From an uncultured Verrucomicrobiales bacterium (GTDB lineage: Bacteria > Verrucomicrobiota > Verrucomicrobiia > Verrucomicrobiales > Akkermansiaceae): a stretch of 59,968 bases of DNA. The notes beneath the pieces are model-generated. The model was not told the origin of the DNA and did no database searches. It was given only the letters and a program-made list of their open reading frames with translations. Both the position numbers and the translations under genes were made by a program. The stretch is from positions 1-59,968 of the forward strand of contig CALDZJ010000003.1 of NCBI GenBank assembly GCA_937944055.1, read 5' to 3'. Numbering within the stretch: the first letter of the stretch is position 1; each line of letters starts with the position of its first letter. This document shows positions 1-7,707 of this stretch, piece by piece.

Positions 1-353
1 CAATACACCACCGCCATCACCACCCCCAGATGCAGCAAGACGTTTACCAAATGATGACGCCACAAGGAGCCCCCCCCAAAGCGCACCACCAAATCATGCG
101 AAAGCACCGTCAAGGGATGCCAAAGATTAGCCACCGCTCCCGTCCAGAGTTCTTTCCAATAAGCAAGACCAAAGCCAGCTGGCCGTCCCGCAAGATACTC
201 CGGATCATCGTAAAGCAAGGGGCGGAAAGCCGCGACATCACCAAAGGCCCAAAAAGCAACAAGCACAAAAACAAGAAAAACGCCCCACCAGGTGAACCAA
301 GTAGGGCATTTTGAAAGCGAACGGAGTCGCGAGATTAAAGTCGCTCCGCGCAT
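1..353 (-). CDS. N-terminal part of a polytopic TMTC/TPR-type membrane protein, cut by window edge
   Basis: An open frame of at least 117 codons runs off the left edge of the window. The ATG (353-351) overlaps the stop of the PEP-CTERM gene as TAATG, with GGAG about 12 bases upstream, so translational coupling is likely. The visible protein has a basic N-terminus, one hydrophobic segment (about residues 24-38, WWGVFLVFVLVAFWAF), then LLYDDPEYL, NLWHPLTVLSHDL and WRHHLVNVLLHL, followed by the start of a second hydrophobic segment. The YDDP, WHPLT-LSH and HLVNVLLH blocks are what I know from the N-terminus of TMTC-like proteins, which are membrane glycosyltransferase-like proteins with C-terminal TPRs. 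The catalytic function and the TPR part lie outside the window, so the family call is an inference from the N-terminus only. Confidence 0.7.
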   Translation of the reverse strand, partial: MRGATLISRLRSLSKCPTWFTWWGVFLVFVLVAFWAFGDVAAFRPLLYDDPEYLAGRPAGFGLAYWKELWTGAVANLWHPLTVLSHDLVVRFGGGSLWRHHLVNVLLHLGVVMAVVY

Positions 354-1153
354 TAGGATCTCGATCTCCGGCGAATCCCCAGCGCGCCCACCAGACCTGA
401 GAGGAGAAGCAAGGCTGAGCTCGGCTCAGGCACAGCTACCAGATCAAAGCTAAGAACCAGTTCTGGGGCCTTTTGAATCGCGCTCGTTCCACCAAAGCCA
501 ATGTTTGGCCCTTGTCCTGAACCAAATGTATAGAAGTTGCTACCAGGATTCGCAGCAGCATTCGGAGCATCCAGCGTGATTGAAACATCAGAAACGGAAT
601 TCAAATCAATCGAAGGCACCCCAAGAGAGGTCGAAACAAAGGTCCCGTTAGGAGAGTTGAACAAAACTGACTCATTCGGTGCACCTGGAAGAGCTCCAGT
701 CTGGAAACTTCCTTGATAAAAATCGATTAAAGTCGCGGGCCGTCCATCATTCGTTCCCCCGCTCACTTCCAAGACGAGTGAGATATCGGTAAAATCATAA
801 ATGAATCCAGCGGGAGCAGCCGGAAGAAAAGATAAATCGTAAGTCAGAACTGCACGATAAATATCAGAACCACCATAGTTACTACCTACCATGATCGCAT
901 TGAAACCAGAAGGATTCCCAGCCACCCCATCGGACTGGCGGTAGTTTCCAGTCGTCTCAACCTCGGTCGGCGAACTTCCGCTCCCAGGGTTTCCCACGAC
1001 CGTTCCCGATCCGTCGGCCGCCAAGTAATCACTCAGCTGAAAAGTCTGAGCGTTCGCAAGCCCGAGCCCGAGAGAAAGTGAAGCGGCCACAATAAGCCCT
1101 GACGATTTTCTGAAACTTACAAGAACTGGAAGGGTTGAATTTTTAGCTTTCAT
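353..1153 (-). CDS. PEP-CTERM sorting-domain secreted protein
   Basis: A 266-residue exported protein. A signal peptide (basic start, hydrophobic stretch near residues 18-34, cleavage near LANAQT) is followed by a middle region with YRAVLTYDLSFLP. That motif resembles the DNRLRE-type beta-sandwich of surface proteins. The C-terminus is a textbook PEP-CTERM tail: VPEPSS, a hydrophobic helix, then a basic end (RRRSRS). Such tails are recognised by exosortase and usually mark proteins bound for the cell surface or extracellular matrix. No exosortase gene is in the window. The gene is translationally coupled to the downstream membrane protein at 1-353. The middle domain is a weak call; the PEP-CTERM tail is firm. 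Confidence 0.85.
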   Translation of the reverse strand: MKAKNSTLPVLVSFRKSSGLIVAASLSLGLGLANAQTFQLSDYLAADGSGTVVGNPGSGSSPTEVETTGNYRQSDGVAGNPSGFNAIMVGSNYGGSDIYRAVLTYDLSFLPAAPAGFIYDFTDISLVLEVSGGTNDGRPATLIDFYQGSFQTGALPGAPNESVLFNSPNGTFVSTSLGVPSIDLNSVSDVSITLDAPNAAANPGSNFYTFGSGQGPNIGFGGTSAIQKAPELVLSFDLVAVPEPSSALLLLSGLVGALGIRRRSRS

Positions 1154-1532
1154 GATAGGAGGAAGAATTGTTACTGAAACCTGAATTACTTTTCAAGTAT
1201 CTTTTTTCGGATTTGTTAAAAATTAATAATGTTTGCTCACTCTCCTGTAAATTAGAATTATGGACGAGGATTACTATAACCTTCTGAAAAGAAACAAATT
1301 AAACGAAACACCTCTCAGCGCGCTCGACTTCCAAAAAGGTCTGAAATTTTTCTCAAAAAAACTCAGAACAAGACCCTCAGACGAGATATCTACCTCCCCC
1401 CTTAACTCTTAGCGAACTCTTAGCCTCTCTTGGAATATCGATCTGACTCCCCCACGCTCAGCCCTCAACTCCGTGGAAACTGCGCGCTCGTCAAAAAGAT
1501 AGAGTTAGACTACCGTCCCGCTATCCTAATTT
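1154..1532. other. Divergent intergenic region before the surface-sugar operon
   Basis: These 379 bases separate the PEP-CTERM gene (minus) from asnB (plus) and must carry both promoters. The stretch is AT-rich around 1190-1260 compared with its neighbours. I see no convincing -35/-10 pair, operator palindrome or riboswitch. The only coding candidate is the 50-codon frame listed separately at 1260-1412. Confidence 0.5.
1260..1412 (+). CDS. Possible 50-residue small protein, unrecognised
   Basis: ATG at 1260 opens a 50-codon frame to TAG at 1412 (start MDEDYYNLLKRNKLNE, end SDEISTSPLNS). It is charged and soluble, with a predicted amphipathic Lys/Phe/Leu-rich middle (LDFQKGLKFFSKKLRTR). There is no clear ribosome binding site. 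Codon use is more AT-rich than in the adjacent asnB, so it may be chance or a recently acquired or fast-evolving gene. I do not recognise a family. It is included because nothing else explains this stretch. Confidence 0.2.
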   Translation: MDEDYYNLLKRNKLNETPLSALDFQKGLKFFSKKLRTRPSDEISTSPLNS

Positions 1533-3371
1533 ATGTGCGGAATTGCCGGAGGCCTTCAACTTTCTCGCGAGCAACTTGATGCCATGTTGCGCGCGCTCTC
1601 CCACCGAGGGCCAGATGGCTCCGGCAGCTACCAAAGCCCCAGCTTCACACTGGGGATGACCCGCCTCGCGATCCTCGATCCCGAGCATGGGAAACAGCCC
1701 TTCACTTCTGCCGACAAACGGATCCACGCCATCTGCAATGGAGAAATTTATAACTGGCAATCCCTGCGCCAAGAACTCCATGAACTCGGACACCGCTTCC
1801 ACACCAGCTGCGATGCCGAGATTCTTCCAGCCGCCTATCAAGAATGGGGAAGCCAGCTTCCCACGCGACTCAACGGAATGTTCGCCCTCGCCATCTATGA
1901 CTCGCGAAATGACAGTCTCTTCCTAGCTCGTGACCGCTGTGGTGAGAAGCCTCTCTACCTCACCGCACCCGGCACGGCCCCCTTCCGCTTCGCCTCCGAG
2001 ATTAAGGCCCTCAGAGCAGCGCTCGTTCCCCTGACTCCAGCTCTCTCCCATCTCTCCACCTGGCTCAGCCTTCGCTACCTTCCAGAACCCCAAACGCTCT
2101 ACGAAAAAATCGATACCCTCCCAGCCGCCCATTGGACTCTTATCCAAAATGACGGCTCCCGCCAAACCGAGCGATACTGGCAGCCCGAGACAGATTCCCC
2201 CATTCAGGAAGGGAATTTAGAGACTCTTGATCGGCTCACCCGCTCGGCCGTCGAGCAGGCCCTCCAATCTGACGTGCCCCTCGCGGCCTACCTCTCCGGC
2301 GGGGTAGACTCCGCCCTCCTCGCTCACTACCTCCGCGACCTAGGCGCAGATCAAACCCCCACCGTCTCCCTCGGCTTCGGTTCCCCTTCTGATGAGACTC
2401 CCGCTGCCCTCGCCACCGCGCGGCAGCTCAATCTCCCGCACCACCCCACGCAACTTTGCCCAAGCTCTCTCCAAGACCTTCCGCGCGTGGTCTCCCAAAT
2501 GGATCTCCCGATTGGTGATCTCCTCATCCTCGCCTTTGACCACCTTGCCTCCCATACCGCCAGCCTCGGCGCTAAGGTCGCCTTGGGAGGAGAAGGACCT
2601 GATGAGCACTTCGCCGGCTACTCCTTTCAAAAAGCCTTTCTGAATGCCCAAAAACTCGGCCCCCTAGGCCGCCCCTTAGCCGCCAAAGCTCTGCACTATC
2701 TTCCCAAAAAACTCCTCCAGCGCCTTGCGAATTTTCCAGCAGAACTCGGCGCAGAAGAGCGGACAAAAATCACGCACTACCTCAGCTCATTCACCTCCCT
2801 AAGCTCTCAAGAAAAAGCCACCTCCCTCCACTCTCTCTTCCTCCCTTCTGAAATTCATGCCCTCCTCAATCCAGATCTTCTCCCGGCTCAAACCAGCGCT
2901 CAAGCCTTCCCCGAAATCACCCAGCTCTCCACCCTTCTCGCTCCGCAATATTCCGCTTGGCTGCCAGATTGGTCCCTCATCCGCCAAGACCGCAACACGA
3001 TGGCACACTCGCTCGAATACCGAGCGCCCTTCCTAGACCATCGCCTCATCGACTTCGCCTTCACACTCCCGGACTCACAAAAAATCGCCCACGGTCTTGA
3101 TAAAAAAATATGGCGACAACTCGCCGCCCGTCATCTCCCCAAAAGCATCACGCAACGCCCCAAACAACCCTTCTACCTCCCTCTAGAACAGGCATCTTGG
3201 CGCATTCCCTTCATCGAAATGGCTTCAGACATTCTCGCCTCCCCGCACCCCTTCTTTAACCAAAAAGCAATCGCTCCTCTTCTCAAAGCCACCACCTTCC
3301 TCCCACTTAAAAAACTCGCTGCCCTCCTCATTCTACAACTCTGGCTCAACCAATCATCATCCTCCTCATGA
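1533..3371 (+). CDS. asnB: Asparagine synthetase (glutamine-hydrolysing) family amidotransferase
   Basis: A 612-residue class II glutamine amidotransferase. Cys2 (MCGIAGG) is the N-terminal nucleophile once Met is removed. NGEIYN (69-74) and RDRCGEKPLY (133-142) form the glutaminase pocket. SGGVDS (255-260) is the ATP-pyrophosphatase P-loop of the synthetase domain, and the domain continues to the C-terminus (EYRAPFLDHRLIDFAF). The length fits AsnB. The family either makes asparagine from aspartate, glutamine and ATP or, in polysaccharide clusters, amidates a sugar carboxylate. Here it leads four genes with 4-base overlaps that end in an RmlC-like sugar epimerase, so the second role is plausible. 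The ATG at 1533 is fixed by the invariant MCGI start. Confidence 0.9.
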   Translation: MCGIAGGLQLSREQLDAMLRALSHRGPDGSGSYQSPSFTLGMTRLAILDPEHGKQPFTSADKRIHAICNGEIYNWQSLRQELHELGHRFHTSCDAEILPAAYQEWGSQLPTRLNGMFALAIYDSRNDSLFLARDRCGEKPLYLTAPGTAPFRFASEIKALRAALVPLTPALSHLSTWLSLRYLPEPQTLYEKIDTLPAAHWTLIQNDGSRQTERYWQPETDSPIQEGNLETLDRLTRSAVEQALQSDVPLAAYLSGGVDSALLAHYLRDLGADQTPTVSLGFGSPSDETPAALATARQLNLPHHPTQLCPSSLQDLPRVVSQMDLPIGDLLILAFDHLASHTASLGAKVALGGEGPDEHFAGYSFQKAFLNAQKLGPLGRPLAAKALHYLPKKLLQRLANFPAELGAEERTKITHYLSSFTSLSSQEKATSLHSLFLPSEIHALLNPDLLPAQTSAQAFPEITQLSTLLAPQYSAWLPDWSLIRQDRNTMAHSLEYRAPFLDHRLIDFAFTLPDSQKIAHGLDKKIWRQLAARHLPKSITQRPKQPFYLPLEQASWRIPFIEMASDILASPHPFFNQKAIAPLLKATTFLPLKKLAALLILQLWLNQSSSSS

Positions 3372-4498
3372 AAACTCTCAAAATCGGACTCGTCGGCGCT
3401 GGCTGCATGGGCTGCGGCATCGCCCTACAAATCAATGCCACCCCCGGCATGTCCCTCAGCTGGGTCGCTGACCTCGATCAATCAGCAGCACAAAAATGCG
3501 CACTCCTTGCCCCCGGCTCACTCGCTGGCAGTGACTTCACAGAACTCCTCAACCAGCACCCGATCGATGTCCTCGTAGAGGCCACCAACTCTATCGAAGC
3601 CGCCGCTCATTACTGCCTCACCGCCCTAGATCACGGGGCCCACATCGTCCTCATGAATGCCGAGGTCGACCTCGCTCACGGCCCAGCCCTCGCCGAAAAA
3701 GCAGCCTCAAAAAACCTCACTCTCACCTCTGATGCCGGAGACCAACATGGCGTCCTTGCCTCTATGATTAGCGAGGCTGACCTCATGGGCTTTGACATCG
3801 TCCAAGCCGGAAATATCAAAGGCTTCCTCGATCGTCAGGCCACGCCGAACTCCATCAAGTATGAAGCCGAGAAACGAAGACTCTCAGCCACTCAGTGCTG
3901 CGCCTACACCGATGGCACGAAGCTTCACATCGAGATGGCCGTCCTCGCAAACGCCCTCGGCTACCTTCCCCCAAAGGGCGGCATGACCGGCCCTCGCGCT
4001 GCCAGAGTCGAAGAAGCCCTCACCCTCTTTGACTTCGACTCATATGAAGACACCCCCCGGATCGACTACCTCCTCGGAGCAGAGCCCGGCGGCGGCGTCT
4101 ACCTCATCGTAAAACCAAAGCCCAACATCCCTTCCCAACAAGCATTTTATCTGAACTACTATAAACTTAGTAATTCAGCTTGCGGAAAATACTACCTCCT
4201 CTACCGCCCCTACCACCTCTGCCACTTAGAAACGCCCAAGGCCATTCTCGCCGCCGCCTCACAACAAGCCATCCTCAGCCCCCGCCCTAAAAAAAGCTGC
4301 GAGGTCTACGCCTACGCCAAGCGTGACCTCCCCGCGGGCTGCCAGATTAGCCACGCCATCGGCTCCGCCGAATGCTACGGCCTAGTCGAAACGATCGACC
4401 CTCAAAAAGTCCCCATCGCCTCCCTAGAAGCGCCCCGCAGCCTCAGCAGCCCGATCCAAAAAGGCCAAGCCCTCACCCTAGCACACTTCTCATCTTGA
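3368..4498 (+). CDS. COG4091-like NAD(P)-dependent oxidoreductase with C-terminal SAF-like domain
   Basis: A 376-residue protein that starts inside the asnB stop (ATGA, 3368-3371). The N-terminus is a Rossmann fold with GLVGAGCMGCGIA at 7-19, followed by VADLD, typical of dehydrogenases binding NAD(P). The middle (VEATNSIEAAAHYCLTA, HIVLMNAEVD) resembles homoserine-dehydrogenase-like proteins of COG4091. The C-terminal part (VYAYAKRDLPAGCQIS to LTLAHFSS) resembles a SAF domain, as found in sialic acid synthase and antifreeze proteins. Substrate unknown. Homologues I know of often sit in surface-polysaccharide loci, and this context agrees: the amidotransferase precedes it, and a flavoprotein and sugar epimerase follow without gaps. 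It is unlikely to be the threonine-pathway homoserine dehydrogenase. Confidence 0.75.
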   Translation: MKTLKIGLVGAGCMGCGIALQINATPGMSLSWVADLDQSAAQKCALLAPGSLAGSDFTELLNQHPIDVLVEATNSIEAAAHYCLTALDHGAHIVLMNAEVDLAHGPALAEKAASKNLTLTSDAGDQHGVLASMISEADLMGFDIVQAGNIKGFLDRQATPNSIKYEAEKRRLSATQCCAYTDGTKLHIEMAVLANALGYLPPKGGMTGPRAARVEEALTLFDFDSYEDTPRIDYLLGAEPGGGVYLIVKPKPNIPSQQAFYLNYYKLSNSACGKYYLLYRPYHLCHLETPKAILAAASQQAILSPRPKKSCEVYAYAKRDLPAGCQISHAIGSAECYGLVETIDPQKVPIASLEAPRSLSSPIQKGQALTLAHFSS

Positions 4499-5835
4499 AG
4501 CCCCAGCTCACCATCCTCGGCGGCGGCCCCTGCGGACTATACGCAGCCCACCGCGCGCTCGAACTCGGCGCTGCAGTGACCCTTTTTGAAAAAGAAAACA
4601 CCTTCGGAGGCCTCGCCGCCGGCCACCAGCTCGGCGGGAATTGGTTCGATCTCGGCGTGCACATGCTCCACGCCTTCGACTCTGAAATCTTTGCCACCTG
4701 CCAAGAAGCAATGGCTGATGAACGGATTGAAGTCCCCCTGAAATCCCACATCAAGTGGGGGGGTAAAACATACCGCTACCCACTTCGCGGCCGAGACATC
4801 CTCGCCGGAATCCCCCCCCTCACCCTCGCTCGCTGCCTCAGCGGACTCCTCATCGCAGAGTGCGACGCCCGCTTCGGAGATTCCCCCCTCGGGGCTGATG
4901 CCGAATCTGCCCTGATCGAGCTCTACGGCGCACCACTCTACGAATTCTTCTTCGAGGACTTCACTCAGCGCTACTGGGGCATCCATCCGCGCGATCTCTC
5001 CGCCGAGTTCGTCCGCCGAAAAATGCCCCGCCTCTCCGCAGTCGATGTCTTTAAAAATCTTCTCGAAAAACTCCACCTCAGCAAAGCCCGTAACGCCACG
5101 GAAGGAGCCCTACGCTTCGAGACCCTGCACTACTCTAAGACCGGCTCCGAGACGCTCCCCCGCTCACTCGCCAAACGGCTCAAGGAGAAGGGAGCCAGCC
5201 TCCACTCCGCTTCCCCAGTCACAATAATCACCCACTCCCAGCAGCTCATCACAGGCAGTAACCACGGCCCCTTAACTGGCGGCGTCCTCTCCACTCTTCC
5301 ACTTCCCCACCTCATACACGCCCTCGATCCTCCCGCTCCCCCCGACATCCTTCACGCAGCCGAGCAGCTCCGCTTTAAGCCGATGACCGTTTACGCCCTT
5401 CTCGTTAAAAAAAATCGCTGCATGGATGCTCTCTACACCTACTACCGTGACCGCATCTTCCATCGCGTCGGCGAGCCAAAAAACGCTGGCCTCATCATCC
5501 GCCCAGAAGGTCACAGCACTCTCATTGTCGAAACCACCTGTGAAATCGATGACCCTAAATGGTCCGGCGCAGCCCTCCCCCAAATCATCCGCGACCTTCA
5601 AGCAGAGGGCCTATGCCAGCCTGAAGACATCGTCTCTCACCACCTGATCCACGCCACTCACGCCTACCCGATCTTTGCCAAGGGCTTCGAGCCACACCTC
5701 CAAGCGATCACCACCTATCTCTCGCAATTTAAAAACCTTCGTAGCACTGGCCGGCAAGGAGCCTTCACCTACCCTAACATGCACAGCGCAATGCGCATGG
5801 GTGCCACCGCCGCAGAAGAACTCCTCACCTCATGA
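4495..5835 (+). CDS. FAD-dependent oxidoreductase, UDP-galactopyranose-mutase/amine-oxidase-like
   Basis: A 446-residue protein if translation starts at TTG 4495, which overlaps the previous TGA as TTGA. That start puts the dinucleotide-binding motif (LTILGGGPCGLYAA) right at the N-terminus, as in the family. An ATG 41 codons further upstream would add an unlikely Pro/Arg-rich leader. After the beta-alpha-beta FAD site come the second-strand acid (LFEKENTFGGLA) and GVHMLHAFDSEIF. The C-terminal FAD contact (TYPNMHSAMRMGATAAEELL) closes the fold. This layout fits UDP-galactopyranose mutase and protoporphyrinogen-oxidase-like flavoenzymes. In this operon it probably acts on a nucleotide sugar or lipid-linked sugar; the exact reaction cannot be read from the sequence. 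Confidence 0.8.
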   Translation: MKPQLTILGGGPCGLYAAHRALELGAAVTLFEKENTFGGLAAGHQLGGNWFDLGVHMLHAFDSEIFATCQEAMADERIEVPLKSHIKWGGKTYRYPLRGRDILAGIPPLTLARCLSGLLIAECDARFGDSPLGADAESALIELYGAPLYEFFFEDFTQRYWGIHPRDLSAEFVRRKMPRLSAVDVFKNLLEKLHLSKARNATEGALRFETLHYSKTGSETLPRSLAKRLKEKGASLHSASPVTIITHSQQLITGSNHGPLTGGVLSTLPLPHLIHALDPPAPPDILHAAEQLRFKPMTVYALLVKKNRCMDALYTYYRDRIFHRVGEPKNAGLIIRPEGHSTLIVETTCEIDDPKWSGAALPQIIRDLQAEGLCQPEDIVSHHLIHATHAYPIFAKGFEPHLQAITTYLSQFKNLRSTGRQGAFTYPNMHSAMRMGATAAEELLTS

Positions 5836-6434
5836 AAACTCAGCCCACCACCCTCCCCGGAGTCACCCTCCTCAGCCCACCCCGCTTCGATGACTCACGC
5901 GGCTCTTTCCGCCCCCTCTTCGCGGAGCGATTCCATGCCGCAGCCGGCTACTCTCACCCCTGGGCAGAAATGAACCTCTCTCACTCTGAGCAAGGGTCCG
6001 TCCGCGGCCTCCATTTCCAATCTCCCCACGCTCAGGCCAAGCTCATCACCATCATCACCGGGACCATCTTTGACGTCGCCCTAGACCTGCGTCCGGACTC
6101 GCCAACCTTCGGGAAATTTGAAACCTTCACCCTCTCGGCTCACGACCCTCATCTCCCCTCCCAAATCTACCTTCCCGAGGGCCTCGCTCATGGCCTCGCC
6201 ACCCCACACGGCCCAGCCACCATCGCCTACCTCGTCTCCTCTCCATGGAATCCAGAAAGCGAACACGTCCTCGCTTGGGACGATCCCACCCTCGCCATTC
6301 CATGGCCCCTTCAGGCGCCCAAGCTCTCCGAACGAGACCGCCATGGCTCCCCCTTCTCCAGCATTCAAACCGAAAAAAGGAAACCCCACTCGGAGTTTCC
6401 TTTTGAAAAAAATGAAGGGATTGGTCGCCCCTAG
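5832..6434 (+). CDS. dTDP-4-dehydrorhamnose 3,5-epimerase family (RmlC-like cupin)
   Basis: A 200-residue RmlC-fold protein overlapping the previous stop by ATGA. Family landmarks are present: DSRGSF (21-26), the catalytic-base motif VRGLHFQ with His61, a Lys at 70 (AQAKLI), the LPEGLAHG loop and Tyr133. The second conserved Tyr of the family pattern (Y-x-P-x-x-E) is replaced by Trp139 (SPWNPESE), so it may epimerise a different substrate or only one carbon. The last 20 or so residues are poorly conserved and are encoded by a terminator hairpin (6375-6404). The gene ends 4 bases into the convergent gene. It closes the four-gene surface-sugar operon. Confidence 0.85.
   Translation: MKTQPTTLPGVTLLSPPRFDDSRGSFRPLFAERFHAAAGYSHPWAEMNLSHSEQGSVRGLHFQSPHAQAKLITIITGTIFDVALDLRPDSPTFGKFETFTLSAHDPHLPSQIYLPEGLAHGLATPHGPATIAYLVSSPWNPESEHVLAWDDPTLAIPWPLQAPKLSERDRHGSPFSSIQTEKRKPHSEFPFEKNEGIGRP
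6375..6404. terminator. Bidirectional hairpin terminator inside the rmlC-like 3' end
   Basis: A perfect inverted repeat AAAAGGAAAC (6375-6384) / GTTTCCTTTT (6395-6404) with a 10-base loop. It has T-tails in both reading directions and lies between two convergent genes. It sits inside the coding 3' end of the epimerase gene rather than after it. Confidence 0.65.
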
Positions 6435-7504
6435 TCCAAGGGCAGACCCGTCACTTCTACCAACTTAAAGTCGCCCGGGTTCCAGTAGCTCAGAGCGATG
6501 AAGAGCTTCTGAACCTTACCATCGACCACTTGTGGCCACCAAGCGGCATTATGAATGTGACGCCCGTTCTTATGATCAAAGTCCTTTTTAGGAGTCAAAA
6601 CCGAGACCACCTTTTTCGTAGGCCAATGGTAAATATAACACGGCGCACCTGGATACTCCGCCTCCTTTGCTCCAGGTCCACTCAAGCAGCCGACCAAAGC
6701 GTAGTCGCCAAAGAAATCAATATCGCAGGGCATTGCCCCCTTGAGAATCAGGAAGCGCTGCTCAATTTCCCCCTTCAGATCCAAGGTGCAAATTTCGCCA
6801 GAGCCACGACTACAAACCACCAATTTCTCACGATGAAAGGCTCCACCGTGTGAAGTCCTAAAGTGATTTCTCCCACCCCAAACCTCTTTCTGATCCTTCA
6901 CATCGAACACCAGATTACTCCCATAACCGTCAAAGACCCAAGGATTTCCCGTCCCCGTATGAATCTCGACATCAGTAGGAGCAAATTTGCCACCCTTCGC
7001 AAAATAGGAATGAGTTGCACTCGTCGAAACAAAATCAACACTCGCCCCAGTCTCGTAATTCCGATGCCTGACAAGACGTCGCAGATTATCCGCAAAATAG
7101 AAACTAGGCTGATCTCCACCCTTCTCCAAAGTCAACCCATGGAAATTCCCCTGACCAAATTTTTCATCATCCTCTAAAATCACACCCACCCCGCCACCCG
7201 CGCGGAAGCGGATCACCTTCGCCCCGATCGTGGTGTAAAGCGCACCTGTCACCGGATCCACCACACTCCCTCCGTGATTTCGCCCAAGATGAGCCCTTAA
7301 ACCGGGATCACTCGGCAGAATATATTCGCTCGCATCACGGAACTTTAACTCCCCCCAAGAGCTCAGCACGTAAGGCCGCATTTTAAGGGCAGGCGCTTCC
7401 TTCTCATCAGCCACAATCGGATGGCTATGGTCCTCGCCCTCGTGAGCAAATACCGAAAGAAGATTAAAAGTCGTAACAATTGGGAGTAATAGGTTCTTGA
7501 TCAT
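6431..7504 (-). CDS. Secreted protein of unknown function, propeller-like
   Basis: A 357-residue protein with a signal peptide (hydrophobic residues 3-20, cleavage probably near VFA-HEGEDHSHP). The mature N-terminus is His/Glu rich, which could bind metal. The rest alternates short strands with Gly/Asp turns (VVDPVTGALYTTIGAKVIRF, GNPWVFDGYGSNLVFDV, ICTLDLKGEIEQRFLI), suggesting a beta-propeller of the NHL/SMP-30 kind. I do not recognise a catalytic motif. It ends convergently with the sugar operon and shares its terminator. It is transcribed away from argF. Confidence 0.6.
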   Translation of the reverse strand: MIKNLLLPIVTTFNLLSVFAHEGEDHSHPIVADEKEAPALKMRPYVLSSWGELKFRDASEYILPSDPGLRAHLGRNHGGSVVDPVTGALYTTIGAKVIRFRAGGGVGVILEDDEKFGQGNFHGLTLEKGGDQPSFYFADNLRRLVRHRNYETGASVDFVSTSATHSYFAKGGKFAPTDVEIHTGTGNPWVFDGYGSNLVFDVKDQKEVWGGRNHFRTSHGGAFHREKLVVCSRGSGEICTLDLKGEIEQRFLILKGAMPCDIDFFGDYALVGCLSGPGAKEAEYPGAPCYIYHWPTKKVVSVLTPKKDFDHKNGRHIHNAAWWPQVVDGKVQKLFIALSYWNPGDFKLVEVTGLPLD

Positions 7505-7707
7505 GAAATCGCCTGAAATGCGGCGGGCGCTAGCTAGAGCAAGCTTGCCCGTTCGTGAAGCCCTATCTGAAAAATTTCACCCTCTCCCCTCTCAAAAGCC
7601 CCAAAAATAAAAAAGCCGTCGAAAAAAAACGAAGCAGAAAAGTTCAAACACAAACCTTGAATTTTTCTCAATCTTTCCTCAATCTCCGCGCTTCCCATTT
7701 TCTCACG

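Noticed and set aside
4372-4494. ATG start at 4372 for the flavoprotein gene
   Set aside because: It adds 41 Pro/Arg/Ser-rich residues ahead of the FAD motif, which normally stands at the N-terminus; the TTG at 4495 overlaps the preceding stop in the same style as its neighbours.
7555-7707. ATG start at 7555 for argF
   Set aside because: It gives a 51-residue low-complexity leader absent from the family; ATG 7708 fits the usual length.
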